NCBI GenBank assembly: GCA_013298985.1
Contig: JAAFJS010000002.1
Span: 1 to 64,000, forward strand
Reading direction: 5' to 3'
Length of the DNA: 64,000 bases
Origin: Cytophagales bacterium
Lineage (GTDB): Bacteria; Bacteroidota; Bacteroidia; Cytophagales; Thermoflexibacteraceae
The notes beneath the pieces are model-generated. The model saw only the letters and a program-made list of their open reading frames with translations, did no database searches and was not told the DNA's origin. Every line of letters begins with the position of its first letter. Position 1 is the first letter of the stretch. The translations under genes and the position numbers were made by a program. Below, one piece after another: positions 7,219 to 17,369 of this stretch.

Positions 7219-9978
7219 TTATTCAAAAACCTTATTGATAATTGCTGCTTGCTCTACTGCGTGTACCTTGCTGAAACCTGTGGCTGTGGAGGCACTTACC
7301 TTTCTGGAAATCAACTCCAAAGGCACGTGGCGCACCGTTCTGAGTAGATAAGCCCAGTAGCCCATGTTTTCTGGTTCTTCCTGTACCCAATACACTTTTG
7401 CTTTTTTGTACTTTTCCACTTCAGCATTGAACTGCGAGAAAGGGAAAGGGTGAATCTGCTCCAAACGGACGATGGCTACATCTTTGCGTTTGTCAGCTTG
7501 CTGTTTTTCAAGGAGTTCGTAATAAATTTTGCCTGTGCAGAATATCAATTTGCTCACTTTGTTGGCGGGCTTGGCATAGTCATCTCCTATCATTTCTTGG
7601 AAACCACCTTGTGTGAAATTCTCTAATGGAGAAACGCATTTGGGGTGGCGTAAAAGCGATTTGGGGGACATCACCACGCAGGGTTTGCGGAAATTCCATG
7701 CCAACTGTCTTCGCAATAAATGGAAGTAATTGGCTGGTGTGGTGATGTTTGCGACCACCATATTGTACTCGGCACAAAGCTGCAAGAAGCGTTCGGGTCT
7801 TGCGCTGGAATGTTCGGGTCCTTGCCCTTCGTAGCCATGAGGCAATAGCATCACCAAGCCATTCATTTTGTTCCACTTCGTTTCACCTGCGGCGATGAAC
7901 TGGTCTATCATAATCTGCGCGCCATTCACAAAATCGCCAAATTGAGCCTCCCAAAGCACCAAAGCGTTAGGGTTTGAAAAAGAATAGCCATATTCGAAAC
8001 CTAATACACCATATTCGGAAAGCAAGGAATTGTAAATCCAATATTTTTCCTGCCCTTCTTCTATTTGGTTCAGTTGGCAGTAATCCTCATTGGTTTCTGC
8101 GTCTTTGACTATCGCGTGGCGGTGCGAAAAAGTACCTCTCTCCACGTCTTGTCCTGAGAGCCTAACCATCTTATTTTCAATGAGTAATGTACCGTAAGCG
8201 AGTAATTCTCCGCTTGCCCAGTTTACCTCTTTGTCTTCAAAAAATGATTTTTGACGGTCTTTGATGAGTTTTTCTATTTGTTTGATGGGTTTAAAACCTG
8301 TAGGCAAACTTACCAAAGCCTTCATTACTTTTTCTAATGTAGTTTGAGAAACCGCAGTCGTAGGAGATTTCTCGAAGTCCTCTGGTGCAGAACGGCGCAA
8401 CTTTGCCCATTCTTCATCAAATTTCTTATCTATCTGGGGAATAGATTGTTGCTTGACCAAATTCAAACGGTCTTGGAGCAACTGCTTAAATTCGCTGTCC
8501 ATCTCACTGGCTAAGTTTGCATCGACATCTCCACGTTCCAGCAGGCGTTTATTATACAAATCCCTTGGGTTGGGGTGTTTGGCTATCACGTTGTAAAGCA
8601 GTGGTTGTGTGAATCTTGGCTCGTCGGTTTCATTGTGTCCATGCCTACGATAGCAAACCATGTCTATAAAAATATCTTTTTGAAACTTTTGACGGAACTC
8701 TGTTGCCAGCTCTACCGCAAAAACCACCGCCTCTGGGTCATCACCGTTTACGTGCAATACAGGCGAATCAAGCATATTAGCAACGTCCGTACAATAATTG
8801 CTGGAACGTGCATCTTCGAAATCGGTCGTAAAACCTACCTGATTGTTAATCACAAAATGAATCGTACCGCCTACGCTGTATCCTTTGAGTTCTGACATCT
8901 GAACTACCTCATACACAATGCCTTGCCCTGCTACCGCCGCATCACCATGAATCAAAATAGGCACCATTTTCGTATTGTCGCCTTCGTAATATTTGTCGAT
9001 TTGCGCCCGCGTAGCTCCTAAGATAACAGGATTGACGGCTTCCAAATGTGAAGGATTGGGAAGTAGGTGAATATCAACGACTTTGCCGCCCGTAGTGGGG
9101 TAGGTATTGGTGTAACCCATGTGGTACTTCACGTCGCCTTCGCCTACGGCATATTCTGCGTGCTTGCCCTCAAATTCGCTAAAAACCTCCTCATACGTTT
9201 TTCCAATAATATTTGTCAAAACGTTCAGTCGCCCGCGATGCGCCATGCCAATAATCAATTCTACCGCGCCCAGCTCTGCCGCTTTGTTAATGATAGCGTC
9301 CATGGCGGGAATGGTGGATTCGCCACCTTCCAAAGAAAATCTTTTTTGTCCTAAAAACTTGGTTTGCAAGAAGTTTTCAAAAACGACCGCTTCATTTAGC
9401 TTCTTTAAAATGCGTTTCTTTTGGTCTGATTTTGGGTCAAAATTAAGGTATTGCGCTTCTATTTTGTCTTTGAGCCAATCATAAATCTCTGGTTCTCTGA
9501 TGTAAGTAAATTCAAAACCAATGCTCCCCAAGTAAATTTTCTCCAAAGCCGCTACTATTTTTCGCAAGGTCGTCGTGCCAAGCCCTAAAGCCTTGCCTGC
9601 CATGAACTCCGTATCTAAATCTGCCTCCGAAAGTTTAAAATCTTTCAAATCCAGCATTGCCTTTCGGTCTTTACGCGGGCGAATTGGGTTGGTTTTGGAT
9701 TTCAAATGTCCGCGAGAACGATACGCCTGAATCAGGTTGCGAACCCATAACTCCTTCTGTGCCACAGCATAAGCATCTGTGGTGGGTGCTTCTGCATGAC
9801 CGTTGCCATGTCCGTTGGTTTCGCTGTCGCTATATGCGATTGAAAAGTCAAAACCTGCAAAAAACTGTTGCCAAGTTTCATCTACCGAAGTAGGTGCGGT
9901 TTTATATGCCTGATACAGCTCATCTACGTAAGCCACATCTGCGTTGGAAAGGTTAGAGATGTACGAAAATTTATCCAT
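7219..9978 (-). CDS. sucA: 2-oxoglutarate dehydrogenase E1 component
   Basis: Thiamine diphosphate-dependent E1 subunit of the 2-oxoglutarate dehydrogenase complex in the TCA cycle; 919 residues, the normal length. The N-terminal helix (VAYVDELYQAYKTAP...WQQFFAGF) is the E2-binding segment. Family landmarks follow: GMAHRGRLNVL, HGDAAVAGQGIVYE, the ThDP/Mg region VNGDDPEAV with FIDMVCYRRHGHNETDEP, LLPHGYEGQGPEHSSARPERFLQL, and the C-terminal WVQEEPENMGYW. No sucB or lpd gene is adjacent, so the other subunits lie elsewhere. A 13-bp tandem repeat lies upstream of the start. Confidence 0.96.
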   Translation of the reverse strand: MDKFSYISNLSNADVAYVDELYQAYKTAPTSVDETWQQFFAGFDFSIAYSDSETNGHGNGHAEAPTTDAYAVAQKELWVRNLIQAYRSRGHLKSKTNPIRPRKDRKAMLDLKDFKLSEADLDTEFMAGKALGLGTTTLRKIVAALEKIYLGSIGFEFTYIREPEIYDWLKDKIEAQYLNFDPKSDQKKRILKKLNEAVVFENFLQTKFLGQKRFSLEGGESTIPAMDAIINKAAELGAVELIIGMAHRGRLNVLTNIIGKTYEEVFSEFEGKHAEYAVGEGDVKYHMGYTNTYPTTGGKVVDIHLLPNPSHLEAVNPVILGATRAQIDKYYEGDNTKMVPILIHGDAAVAGQGIVYEVVQMSELKGYSVGGTIHFVINNQVGFTTDFEDARSSNYCTDVANMLDSPVLHVNGDDPEAVVFAVELATEFRQKFQKDIFIDMVCYRRHGHNETDEPRFTQPLLYNVIAKHPNPRDLYNKRLLERGDVDANLASEMDSEFKQLLQDRLNLVKQQSIPQIDKKFDEEWAKLRRSAPEDFEKSPTTAVSQTTLEKVMKALVSLPTGFKPIKQIEKLIKDRQKSFFEDKEVNWASGELLAYGTLLIENKMVRLSGQDVERGTFSHRHAIVKDAETNEDYCQLNQIEEGQEKYWIYNSLLSEYGVLGFEYGYSFSNPNALVLWEAQFGDFVNGAQIMIDQFIAAGETKWNKMNGLVMLLPHGYEGQGPEHSSARPERFLQLCAEYNMVVANITTPANYFHLLRRQLAWNFRKPCVVMSPKSLLRHPKCVSPLENFTQGGFQEMIGDDYAKPANKVSKLIFCTGKIYYELLEKQQADKRKDVAIVRLEQIHPFPFSQFNAEVEKYKKAKVYWVQEEPENMGYWAYLLRTVRHVPLELISRKVSASTATGFSKVHAVEQAAIINKVFE

Positions 9979-10044
9979 TTGCTATTGATGAATTATCTGT
10001 TGCGTTATTTATGGTTTGTTAGCGTAGAGGTAAGTATAAATTGT

Positions 10045-10093
10045 ATTGTAAAAACACATTGTAAAAACACATTGTAAAAACACATTGTAAAAA
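10045..10093. repeat. 13-bp tandem repeat upstream of sucA
   Basis: About 3.8 exact copies of ATTGTAAAAACAC in head-to-tail phase, roughly 65-115 bases upstream of the sucA start. Read toward sucA the units are GTGTTTTTACAAT. This could be a protein-binding array or a slippage-prone promoter spacer. The rest of the 242-bp gap is AT-rich with no visible gene. Confidence 0.85.
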
Positions 10094-10220
10094 TTTCACA
10101 AAAATAAGGGTTTAAAAGAAATATAAAAATTGTGTATTCGTTTATACAAATATCATTGATTATGAATGATTTACAAGCGTTTTAAATTATAAAAAAGGAA
10201 AATAATCATTAAAAAGTATT

Positions 10221-11894
10221 TTACCACCACTTTTTATGATTAACAAAGTACATATCGACTTCGCCTTTATTTTTTACGCTAATTTTTCCGCGATAAGTAC
10301 AGTCAAAATGGTGTTTGACCAAATCATGGGTGTTTTCTGAGATATTTACGCGCCCTGGCTCGCCGCCTGACTCCATTCTGCTGGCAAGGTTTACAGCATC
10401 TCCCCAAATATCATAAGCAAACTTGGACTCGCCCACTACGCCCGCCACAATCGGACCCGTATTGATGCCGAGCCGTAGCTCAAAATAATGTTCGTTTCGC
10501 AGTTGTTTTTTTTCAGCAAGTACGCGCATATATTGCTGCATTTCGAGGGCGGCACTTACTGCGTCAATCGCATTCGTGGAGTTTGGCTCAGGAATCCCAC
10601 CCGCGCACATATAGGCATCGCCAATCGTTTTGATTTTTTCCAAATTGTACTCCTTGCAGATACGGTCAAATTCACTAAAAATGGTATTGAGTTCTCTGAT
10701 AATATCGTCAGGAGTCATTTTTTCTGCAATGCTGGTAAATCCCTTAAAGTCTGTAAATAAGACAGTTACCATTTCGTAATGACGCGGTGCGGCATAGTTT
10801 TTCTCTTTCAGTTCTTCTGCTATTTTGGCGGGCAAGATATTTAGCAATAGTTTTTCCGATTTTTCCTTTTCTTTTTGGAGGTCTTTGCCTCTCATTTCCA
10901 GTTCGTCTGCTTGTTTTTGAATCTGAATATTTTGTTCTGCTAACTTTTTATTGGCAATGTTTCTGCTTCGGAACAGGGAAAACAAAAAGACGCTAAAAAT
11001 GATGAGTAAAGCAATACCGCCATAAGAAAAATACAACTGTGTTTGTATGCGTATGCGCTGCTCTTCCTCTGCTAATGCTTTGGTTTCTGCCAGTTGTGCC
11101 TCAGAATTAGCACGTTCCAGCGAGTCCGCTTGCAATGTCAGTTCCCTCCCTAATTTATTTTTTTCTTTCTCTATGGCAAAAATCCTGTTTTGCAAACTTC
11201 TTTTTTGTGTTTCATTCATGGTGATTGTTGCCTCTAACTGCTCTTTGGTCGCTTTTAGCTCATTGTCATACTTGTCTATTTTATTAGAATTGGGCGTACT
11301 TTTGAGCTGGGAAGACAGTCCCTGATACATTTGGGCGTTTGCCACATCACCTTTCCCATTGTAGGCATCGGCAAGCAATTCGTAGCTTTTGAGTTGGGAA
11401 GAAAAAATATTATTTTGCTGGGCTATCTGCAAAGACTTTTTGAACTGCTTTATCGCTGCATCAAAATTTTTATTTTTATTTTTTTCTGTAAATCCTATCC
11501 GATTGATGACCAGCGTTTGCGCCTGTGCTGCGCCCAGTTTGGCGTGATAATTGGCAGAAATGTTAAAGTTTCTGATGGCTTTGGAAGGGTCGTTGGTTCG
11601 GTAATAAGCATCTCCTAATTCCTCATACGCGGTTGCGCGGAGGGCAAGGTCGTTCACATGGTCAGCAAGTTCTGTTGCTTGCTGAAAATATTTGAGTGCT
11701 TCGCTTTCTCGTTTTTGTTCAGAATATACTTTGCCTAATTTGATTGCTTCCAAAGCAGCAGCTTTATTATCGCCTCTTTGGATTGCCTCCGTAAGTTTTG
11801 CCTCGTCTTGTGCAAAGCAAAAAAGCATAGAAAATATTAAAAACACCCATGTTAATAGGATTTTAGCCCTAAATGTAGTGTAAAAGTAGTGCAT
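10221..11894 (-). CDS. Class III adenylate cyclase with periplasmic TPR sensor region
   Basis: A 557-residue membrane protein predicted to make cAMP. It has a signal-like N-terminus (about 10-28), TPR units (about 30-200), a coiled coil (about 205-280), one membrane helix (YFSYGGIALLIIFSVFLFSLF, about 285-305), a second coiled coil, and a C-terminal cyclase domain. The two metal aspartates are in VLFTDFKGFTS and IGDAYMCAGG. The adenine-specifying Lys/Asp pair is present as KIKTIGD and YDIWGD, and the transition-state Asn/Arg as VNLASRM, so ATP rather than GTP is the likely substrate. This layout is common in Cytophagales. No cAMP effector gene is adjacent. Confidence 0.92.
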   Translation of the reverse strand: MHYFYTTFRAKILLTWVFLIFSMLFCFAQDEAKLTEAIQRGDNKAAALEAIKLGKVYSEQKRESEALKYFQQATELADHVNDLALRATAYEELGDAYYRTNDPSKAIRNFNISANYHAKLGAAQAQTLVINRIGFTEKNKNKNFDAAIKQFKKSLQIAQQNNIFSSQLKSYELLADAYNGKGDVANAQMYQGLSSQLKSTPNSNKIDKYDNELKATKEQLEATITMNETQKRSLQNRIFAIEKEKNKLGRELTLQADSLERANSEAQLAETKALAEEEQRIRIQTQLYFSYGGIALLIIFSVFLFSLFRSRNIANKKLAEQNIQIQKQADELEMRGKDLQKEKEKSEKLLLNILPAKIAEELKEKNYAAPRHYEMVTVLFTDFKGFTSIAEKMTPDDIIRELNTIFSEFDRICKEYNLEKIKTIGDAYMCAGGIPEPNSTNAIDAVSAALEMQQYMRVLAEKKQLRNEHYFELRLGINTGPIVAGVVGESKFAYDIWGDAVNLASRMESGGEPGRVNISENTHDLVKHHFDCTYRGKISVKNKGEVDMYFVNHKKWW

Positions 11895-12060
11895 TTGATT
11901 CCTTTTTTGATTGGTCTTTGAGATTGATAATTTTGCCTTGAATAAACGGTGGGTAAATCTAAGTAAAGATACTTTGAAAAAAAAATAAGAGAGATTTAAT
12001 TTTTTCTGTAAAACCCAAGTACACGATAGGTAAGCCTTTTTTTTAATATAGTCAAGAAAA

Positions 12061-13272
12061 CTACAACTTTTTTAATACTTTTCTTTCTTTCCCCTCCAAG
12101 TCAATAAAAACGAATGTAACCTCTCTTTTTCCCTCAAATACACCTTCTAAATCTAAGAATATCTCACAAATATTTTTTCCTAAAACCTCATAATTATCTA
12201 TTTTTTTGATGGTAAACCCTACTTTTATGCCTTCTTTTATGGCATTAGTTCCTTCCCAAACAGCCCCCACTTTGAGCAAATCACCTTCACTTTTCAGTGC
12301 AAAATCCAGCTTTGTGCTGGCTGAGGGTTTATATTCGATTTTATGGTCTTTACTTATGTCTTTGAAAGGTACAAAGTAAAATTTTTTGTTTATATAATCT
12401 ATCGTCATGCTTCCATACTTTAACACCTCCGCACCTATGCGTGAGTTGGGGTTGGTCTGTGTAGCTACACTGACATTATAAAAATACAAATCGTTGATTC
12501 TGAGGCTATCAAACATGAGCAAGTGCTTTGTAGTATCTTGCTCAAATCCATGCAATCCCGCCGTACTTGCTCCTGTTGCTTGCGAAATTAGGTGTTTTTT
12601 TATCTCTGTTTCTTCTGTAAAAAATGCAAAACTACGCAGACTCATTGCGTAAAATTCATCATCTCCCGTATCTATAAAAATCTGCTCATTTGCCTTGGGA
12701 AAAGGACTAATTTCTATGATGGGTGTACTCTGACGCGCTTCTAAGATTAAATTTGAGGCACTTTTTGCGGGCAGACCCAATTTTTCAATCTTATCCGTTA
12801 AAATCATTTCTTTTCGTTCCAAATTGATATTTAAAATGCTGTTTACCAAGACATTACTCCCTATAATGCCTTCTATCCCAAAGCACGAAAGCAAGCCTGC
12901 ATTGAGGTCTGCAATCATTCCTACCACATTTTCAAAATGAACCTTACCAATTAAAAGATGGGGGATTTGGACATAATTGGTGCTGTCCAAGCGTTGATTC
13001 ACGTCCGCCAGTAGGTCTTTTTTAAGGACTTGGAAATTCAGTTCGGCTTGTAACTCTTTGGTAATGAGCAGAGGTGCGCCCGTATCTACTATAAACCGTC
13101 TGGTTTTTCCATTTAACTGGACAGGAATGATAATTTTGTTTTTCAGAAACTCAAATTTGATGGTATCTATGTAGTTTTTGCTTATGATTTTGCCTTGATG
13201 AAACAAATCTGGCTGGGCGTAAGCTATTGAAAATGTGTATATTAAAAATATAAATAGAAAAGATTTTTTCAT
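12061..13272 (-). CDS. Exported retropepsin-like aspartic protease with C-terminal PDZ-like domain
   Basis: A 403-residue protein with a signal peptide (MKKSFLFIFLIYTFSIAYA). Two aspartyl protease half-sites are fused in one chain: FIVDTGAPLLIT near 60-72 and IFIDTGDDEFYAMS near 200. Most retropepsin-like bacterial proteases work as dimers of a single half-site; here both halves are in one polypeptide, as in the clan AA aspartic proteases with PDZ of Bacteroidota. Residues about 315-400 (GAVWEGTNAIKEGIKVGFTIKKID) resemble a PDZ domain. It is a single gene, divergent from the DEAD-box helicase. Substrate is unknown. Confidence 0.82.
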   Translation of the reverse strand: MKKSFLFIFLIYTFSIAYAQPDLFHQGKIISKNYIDTIKFEFLKNKIIIPVQLNGKTRRFIVDTGAPLLITKELQAELNFQVLKKDLLADVNQRLDSTNYVQIPHLLIGKVHFENVVGMIADLNAGLLSCFGIEGIIGSNVLVNSILNINLERKEMILTDKIEKLGLPAKSASNLILEARQSTPIIEISPFPKANEQIFIDTGDDEFYAMSLRSFAFFTEETEIKKHLISQATGASTAGLHGFEQDTTKHLLMFDSLRINDLYFYNVSVATQTNPNSRIGAEVLKYGSMTIDYINKKFYFVPFKDISKDHKIEYKPSASTKLDFALKSEGDLLKVGAVWEGTNAIKEGIKVGFTIKKIDNYEVLGKNICEIFLDLEGVFEGKREVTFVFIDLEGKERKVLKKL

Positions 13273-13394
13273 TCACTTTGGGTTTTGGTTAGCTCGCAGT
13301 TGGGTGATTGTTTTCACTTTTTTTTCCAAAAATAACAAATTTTCTTTTGATTGTGTTGCGATAAGCCAAATGATGAAAAATAGTCAATAATTCC

Positions 13395-13403
13395 TATCTT
13401 TGC
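13395..13403 (+). promoter_or_regulatory. Bacteroidota -7 promoter element for the DEAD-box helicase
   Basis: TATCTTTGC fits TAnnTTTG perfectly and ends 15 bases before the ATG, implying a very short leader. Confidence 0.55.
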
Positions 13404-13418
13404 GCCAAAGAAATACCC

Positions 13419-14654
13419 ATGAAATTTGAAAATTACCATATTGCGGAGGAGATTAAGCAAAGTTTAGCCGAGCAGGGCTTCAAACGACCCACAGACATTC
13501 AGTTTAAGTCAATCCCGCCGATTTTGAAGGGGGAAGATGTGCTTGCAGTTGCCCAAACAGGCACAGGAAAAACTGCCGCTTTTGCCATTCCCGTTTTGCA
13601 TCTCCTCCAAGAACGCCAAAAACCAAAAGAAGCAGGCGAAATCAAGTGCTTGGTTATGTTGCCCACGCGCGAGTTAGCCGCCCAGATAGCCGAAGTTTTT
13701 GAGCAGTTGGGCAAATATACGAGGCTCAGTATCGTATGCCTGCATGGGGGCGTGGAGCAAGCACCTCAGATTGAAAAGCTAAAATATGGCGTAGATGTGC
13801 TGATAGCCACACCAGGGCGAATGTTTGACTTGGTGAGCCAAAAACACATTAAGCTGACCAAGGTAGAGATTTTGATACTTGACGAAGCAGACCAAATGCT
13901 CGACATGGGTTTTTATAAAGACATTCAAGATGTGATTAAGTTTTTGCCCAAACATCATCAAACGCTATTTTTTTCTGCCACGATTGATATGAAAATCAAG
14001 GATTTGGCTTACTCTATCGTTCGCAACCCCATTCGGATTCAGCTTTCGCCCAAAGACCCCGTTTCTAAAAATATTACTCACTCGGTTGCTTTTATCGAGC
14101 CTGACGATAAGCGGGCTTTTCTGGAAAGGTTAGTCAATGAACACCCCGAAAGCAAAATGCTCGTCTTCGTGCGTACAAAGGTGCGCGCCGAACGAGTTGC
14201 CGCCGCCATGCTGCGTGTAAATATTCGCAGCCTGACCATGCACAGTGGCAAGGAACAAGATGACAGGGTGGAGGCGATGACTGCTTTCAAAAATGGAACA
14301 GTGCAGATGCTGATAGCTACTGACGTGAGTGCCAGAGGGATAGACATTGCCAATGTGGATTATGTGGTAAACTATGATATGCCCGAAGTACCTGAAAACT
14401 ACGTACATAGGATAGGGCGGACGGGGCGAGGTATCCAAAAAGGGTTTGCGGTTTCGTTTTGTAGTGAGGAAGAAAAACCTATCCTGGCACAAATAGAAAG
14501 CTACATGGGCAAAGCTATCAATGTATTAGATATTGCCAAAAAAGATTATGCCCAAACACTTGATTTGTCGGACGATAACGACAAAAATTGGCGAAAACTG
14601 ATGCGCGAGGCGGATTACCAAGACCCCAAAAAGAAAAAAAACAAAGGGAAGTAA
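13419..14654 (+). CDS. DEAD-box ATP-dependent RNA helicase
   Basis: A 411-residue RNA helicase of the RhlE/DeaD type. All motifs are visible: the Q motif (RPTDIQFKSIPPIL), AQTGTGKT, PTRELAAQI, TPGR, DEAD in ILDEADQML, SAT, VRTKVRAERV, TDVSARGIDI and HRIGRTGR. The C-terminus is short and lysine-rich (KKKKNKGK), so it lacks the long RNA-binding tail of DeaD or DbpA. It probably works in ribosome assembly or mRNA turnover, but the paralogue cannot be fixed. The FMN reductase gene follows after 59 bases. Confidence 0.93.
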   Translation: MKFENYHIAEEIKQSLAEQGFKRPTDIQFKSIPPILKGEDVLAVAQTGTGKTAAFAIPVLHLLQERQKPKEAGEIKCLVMLPTRELAAQIAEVFEQLGKYTRLSIVCLHGGVEQAPQIEKLKYGVDVLIATPGRMFDLVSQKHIKLTKVEILILDEADQMLDMGFYKDIQDVIKFLPKHHQTLFFSATIDMKIKDLAYSIVRNPIRIQLSPKDPVSKNITHSVAFIEPDDKRAFLERLVNEHPESKMLVFVRTKVRAERVAAAMLRVNIRSLTMHSGKEQDDRVEAMTAFKNGTVQMLIATDVSARGIDIANVDYVVNYDMPEVPENYVHRIGRTGRGIQKGFAVSFCSEEEKPILAQIESYMGKAINVLDIAKKDYAQTLDLSDDNDKNWRKLMREADYQDPKKKKNKGK

Positions 14655-14713
14655 TATTTTTACTTTTTAGAAATTCCTGATAATGTGTATCAAAACGAAA
14701 AAATCACAACATT

Positions 14714-15298
14714 ATGTCATTAAAAATTAGTATTATTTCCACTTCGCCCAGAAAAAACAGTAGCTCGCTTCGCGTGGCAAAACAAATCAAGCAACTACTT
14801 GAAAATAAAGCGATTGAAAATGTCCAATTAGTAGATTTTGAAAACTATGATATTCCTCTGGTGGGGCAGGGCGAGCTGAACAAAGACCAACTGACTGATT
14901 TTCAGCAACAACTCATCAGCACTTGGGCTGGCGGCGAACTCGTATTTTTCATTGTTCCTGAGTACAACTGGACAACCAGCCCTCAGCTTATCAATGCGGT
15001 GCATCAGCTTGGTGGAGAGCCTTTTAGCTATCTTTTTGATGAAAAAACATTTGCTTTTTGTGGCGTTTCGTCAGGGCGCGGGGGCAGAATACCTGCGATA
15101 GAAATGACGACCCTGTTCAATAAAATTATTAGCTTTACCAATAAATATGCTGTGGTTTCGCCCAAAATCTATGAATCTCACGACACTGCCAAAAATATAG
15201 ATGAAAATGGAAATTCTTTGGGTAATGCCTTGTATGACAAGCCCTTGGCGCAGTTTGTCGATTATTCTATCAAGATGGCAGAAAAGTTGAAAAGTTAA
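14714..15298 (+). CDS. NADPH-dependent FMN reductase family protein
   Basis: A 194-residue flavodoxin-like oxidoreductase. The N-terminus has the FMN phosphate-binding loop (STSPRKNSSSLRVAKQI), and the mid-region has the family signature FFIVPEYNWTTSPQLINAVHQLG. Known relatives reduce FMN, quinones, azo dyes or chromate using NAD(P)H. It sits 59 bases after the DEAD-box gene on the same strand and converges on the SpoIIE phosphatase gene. Exact substrate is not readable. Confidence 0.85.
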   Translation: MSLKISIISTSPRKNSSSLRVAKQIKQLLENKAIENVQLVDFENYDIPLVGQGELNKDQLTDFQQQLISTWAGGELVFFIVPEYNWTTSPQLINAVHQLGGEPFSYLFDEKTFAFCGVSSGRGGRIPAIEMTTLFNKIISFTNKYAVVSPKIYESHDTAKNIDENGNSLGNALYDKPLAQFVDYSIKMAEKLKS

Positions 15299-15334
15299 AA
15301 TGGTTTTTGTGGTTTGGGGTTTTTCTTAATGATA

Positions 15335-17257
15335 CTACGGACAAAGTTTGAACCCAACTACCAGAATATCATCTATTTGGCTATGCTCGCCTCCCATCCA
15401 TTCGGTCATGGTGCGTTCTAAAACTTCCTTTTGTTTTCTCATCTGTTGCTGTTCTAAGGTAACGTTCAGCAGCATTTCTTTCAAACGTTTTTTCATAAAT
15501 TTTCTGCCATTTTCGCCGCCAAACTGGTCTTGGTAGCCATCAGAAAACATATAAAAAAACGAAGGGCTATGCGTGGAAGAGGCATAGCTTACTATGTGCT
15601 TGGTATAAGTGCGCTGCCTGTCGTTTAGCGTACCACCTACGGGTAGTTTATCACCATCTATTTCGTAGATTTCGCCGTCCTGAATATAAATTAAGGGGTT
15701 TTTTGCCCCTGCAAACTCTATGATTTGTTTTTCTTTGTCTATCACACAAATAGCTACGTCCATGCCGTCGCGGTTTTCTTTGTTTTCCTGTTTAAACTCT
15801 TTTTTGATGTTTTGATTGAGATGATACAAAATCTTATCGGGGGCAGTAACTCCCTGTAAATGAACAATTTGGTTTAGGTAAGTACAGCCAGCCATACTCA
15901 TAAATGCCCCAGGCACGCCATGCCCCGTACAGTCCGCTGCCACGACTACGGTGCGATTGCCCAAGTGTGCAAACCAATAAAAATCCCCACTCACGATGTC
16001 GCGTGGTTTAAACATAATAAAATAATCGTTTACACTGCTGTTAAGTTGCTCTATATGAGGCAGAACGGCGTGCTGAATCCGCTTGGCGTAGTTGATACTA
16101 TTGGTAATATTGCGGTTTTTCTTTTCAATCTGCTCTTTTTGTCGAGTAACTTCGGCGGTGCGTTCCTGCACGCGACTGAGCATCAGCCCCAAATCTTTGG
16201 AAAGTGTGCCAATCTCGTCTTGGGTGCGAATCTGCGTGATTTGCGTTTCGGGTGCAAAGTTACTTCTGATGGTGTCATGAATGGAATCAGAAAGCTGAAT
16301 AATGGGACTTGCCAAACGCTTGACCACAAAATAAATTGCCAAAATATTGAGCAAAACACTCAAAATAATAATGGCAAAAAGTGCAAATTTGACTTTCCAA
16401 TTCACGATTTCGGCTTCTCTAAGTATCTTTTTATCAATGAGTTGTAGCCTGTGGCTGATGTGATTGGAGGTAATACTCAAATCTCTTCGCAAACCACTGT
16501 TGTTATGAAAACCTATTTTTTCGTCAGTGCGTACCAATTCCAAAAAAGCATTGAAGTAGTCTTGGAGGGCTTCCTCCGCTATCAAAGTTTCGGGCGAGAT
16601 GGGCATCGTGCTGATTTCGCTTTGCAACGCAATGACGTACTGGCGTACCTTTTGGGCATAAATTGTTTCCTTGCGAATGATATAATCTTTTTCATAACGC
16701 CTGATAGTCAGCACTTTCACTTGGTCAGCCTTGTATCTGGGGTCTTCTAATTTATGAATATTTGTCCTCATTTCGCCTTCCAGTCCGTAGTCTTTGAAGC
16801 CGCGTTCTTTGATAAAAAACACCAAGCTATCAAAAGTTTGTTCGTAAGTGTCCAGCACTTCCCTTACGCTGTCTATCTGGATAGAAATATCTTTGGAGAT
16901 GGTTTTTACGCTTTTTTGGAGGGTAGAGAGGTCTGTATTGAGGTGTTCGAGCATTTCCTTGTGTTTGCTGATGTAAATGCTCTCGTCAGTGGCATAAAAC
17001 TGAGGGTTTATAGCCTCGTAGCTGATAAAATCTTTCTCTAAGCTATTGATTCCCTTCACTTTCATATTGACGCGGTGTAGCTCGGCTATGATTCTGTCAA
17101 TCTGATTTTCCTCTTTGTCAAACCAAATTACTGATACAATCAAGGCAAGCGTGAGTACAAAAAATAAGCTAAACGCCAAAAGTATCCTAAACTTGAGGGT
17201 TTTTCGAGAAGCATTTGCAAAGAAATCAGTAAAAAATGTCGTTATAGCTAAGTACAT
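15335..17257 (-). CDS. Membrane HAMP-SpoIIE (PP2C-type) serine phosphatase
   Basis: A 640-residue sensor phosphatase. It has an N-terminal membrane helix (FRILLAFSLFFVLTLALIVSVIW, about 22-45), a long helical extracytoplasmic region (about 50-285), a second helix (FALFAIIILSVLLNILAIYFVV, about 290-312), a HAMP domain (about 312-370), a coiled coil, and a SpoIIE domain. Metal-site landmarks are MFKPRDIVSGDFYWF, VVAADCTGHGVPGAFMSM, and MFSDGYQDQFGG. Such proteins act on phosphorylated anti-sigma antagonists or similar partners, but none is encoded nearby. The linker NITNSINYAKRIQHAVLP is typical of Bacteroidota members. Confidence 0.92.
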   Translation of the reverse strand: MYLAITTFFTDFFANASRKTLKFRILLAFSLFFVLTLALIVSVIWFDKEENQIDRIIAELHRVNMKVKGINSLEKDFISYEAINPQFYATDESIYISKHKEMLEHLNTDLSTLQKSVKTISKDISIQIDSVREVLDTYEQTFDSLVFFIKERGFKDYGLEGEMRTNIHKLEDPRYKADQVKVLTIRRYEKDYIIRKETIYAQKVRQYVIALQSEISTMPISPETLIAEEALQDYFNAFLELVRTDEKIGFHNNSGLRRDLSITSNHISHRLQLIDKKILREAEIVNWKVKFALFAIIILSVLLNILAIYFVVKRLASPIIQLSDSIHDTIRSNFAPETQITQIRTQDEIGTLSKDLGLMLSRVQERTAEVTRQKEQIEKKNRNITNSINYAKRIQHAVLPHIEQLNSSVNDYFIMFKPRDIVSGDFYWFAHLGNRTVVVAADCTGHGVPGAFMSMAGCTYLNQIVHLQGVTAPDKILYHLNQNIKKEFKQENKENRDGMDVAICVIDKEKQIIEFAGAKNPLIYIQDGEIYEIDGDKLPVGGTLNDRQRTYTKHIVSYASSTHSPSFFYMFSDGYQDQFGGENGRKFMKKRLKEMLLNVTLEQQQMRKQKEVLERTMTEWMGGEHSQIDDILVVGFKLCP

Positions 17258-17369
17258 GAAATAATGTCGTTATTTCAAAATGTAAATTTATACTTTGTCC
17301 AAGAGGAGAAAAACAGTATAGAAGGGAGTGTATATTTTTACAAAAATAACGAAAAAAATGACAATCTTA

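Noticed and set aside
10045-10093. Possible CRISPR array
   Set aside because: Copies are 13 bp and directly adjacent with no spacers, so it is a plain tandem repeat.
15920-16447. 175-codon plus-strand ORF
   Set aside because: Antisense shadow of the SpoIIE phosphatase gene.
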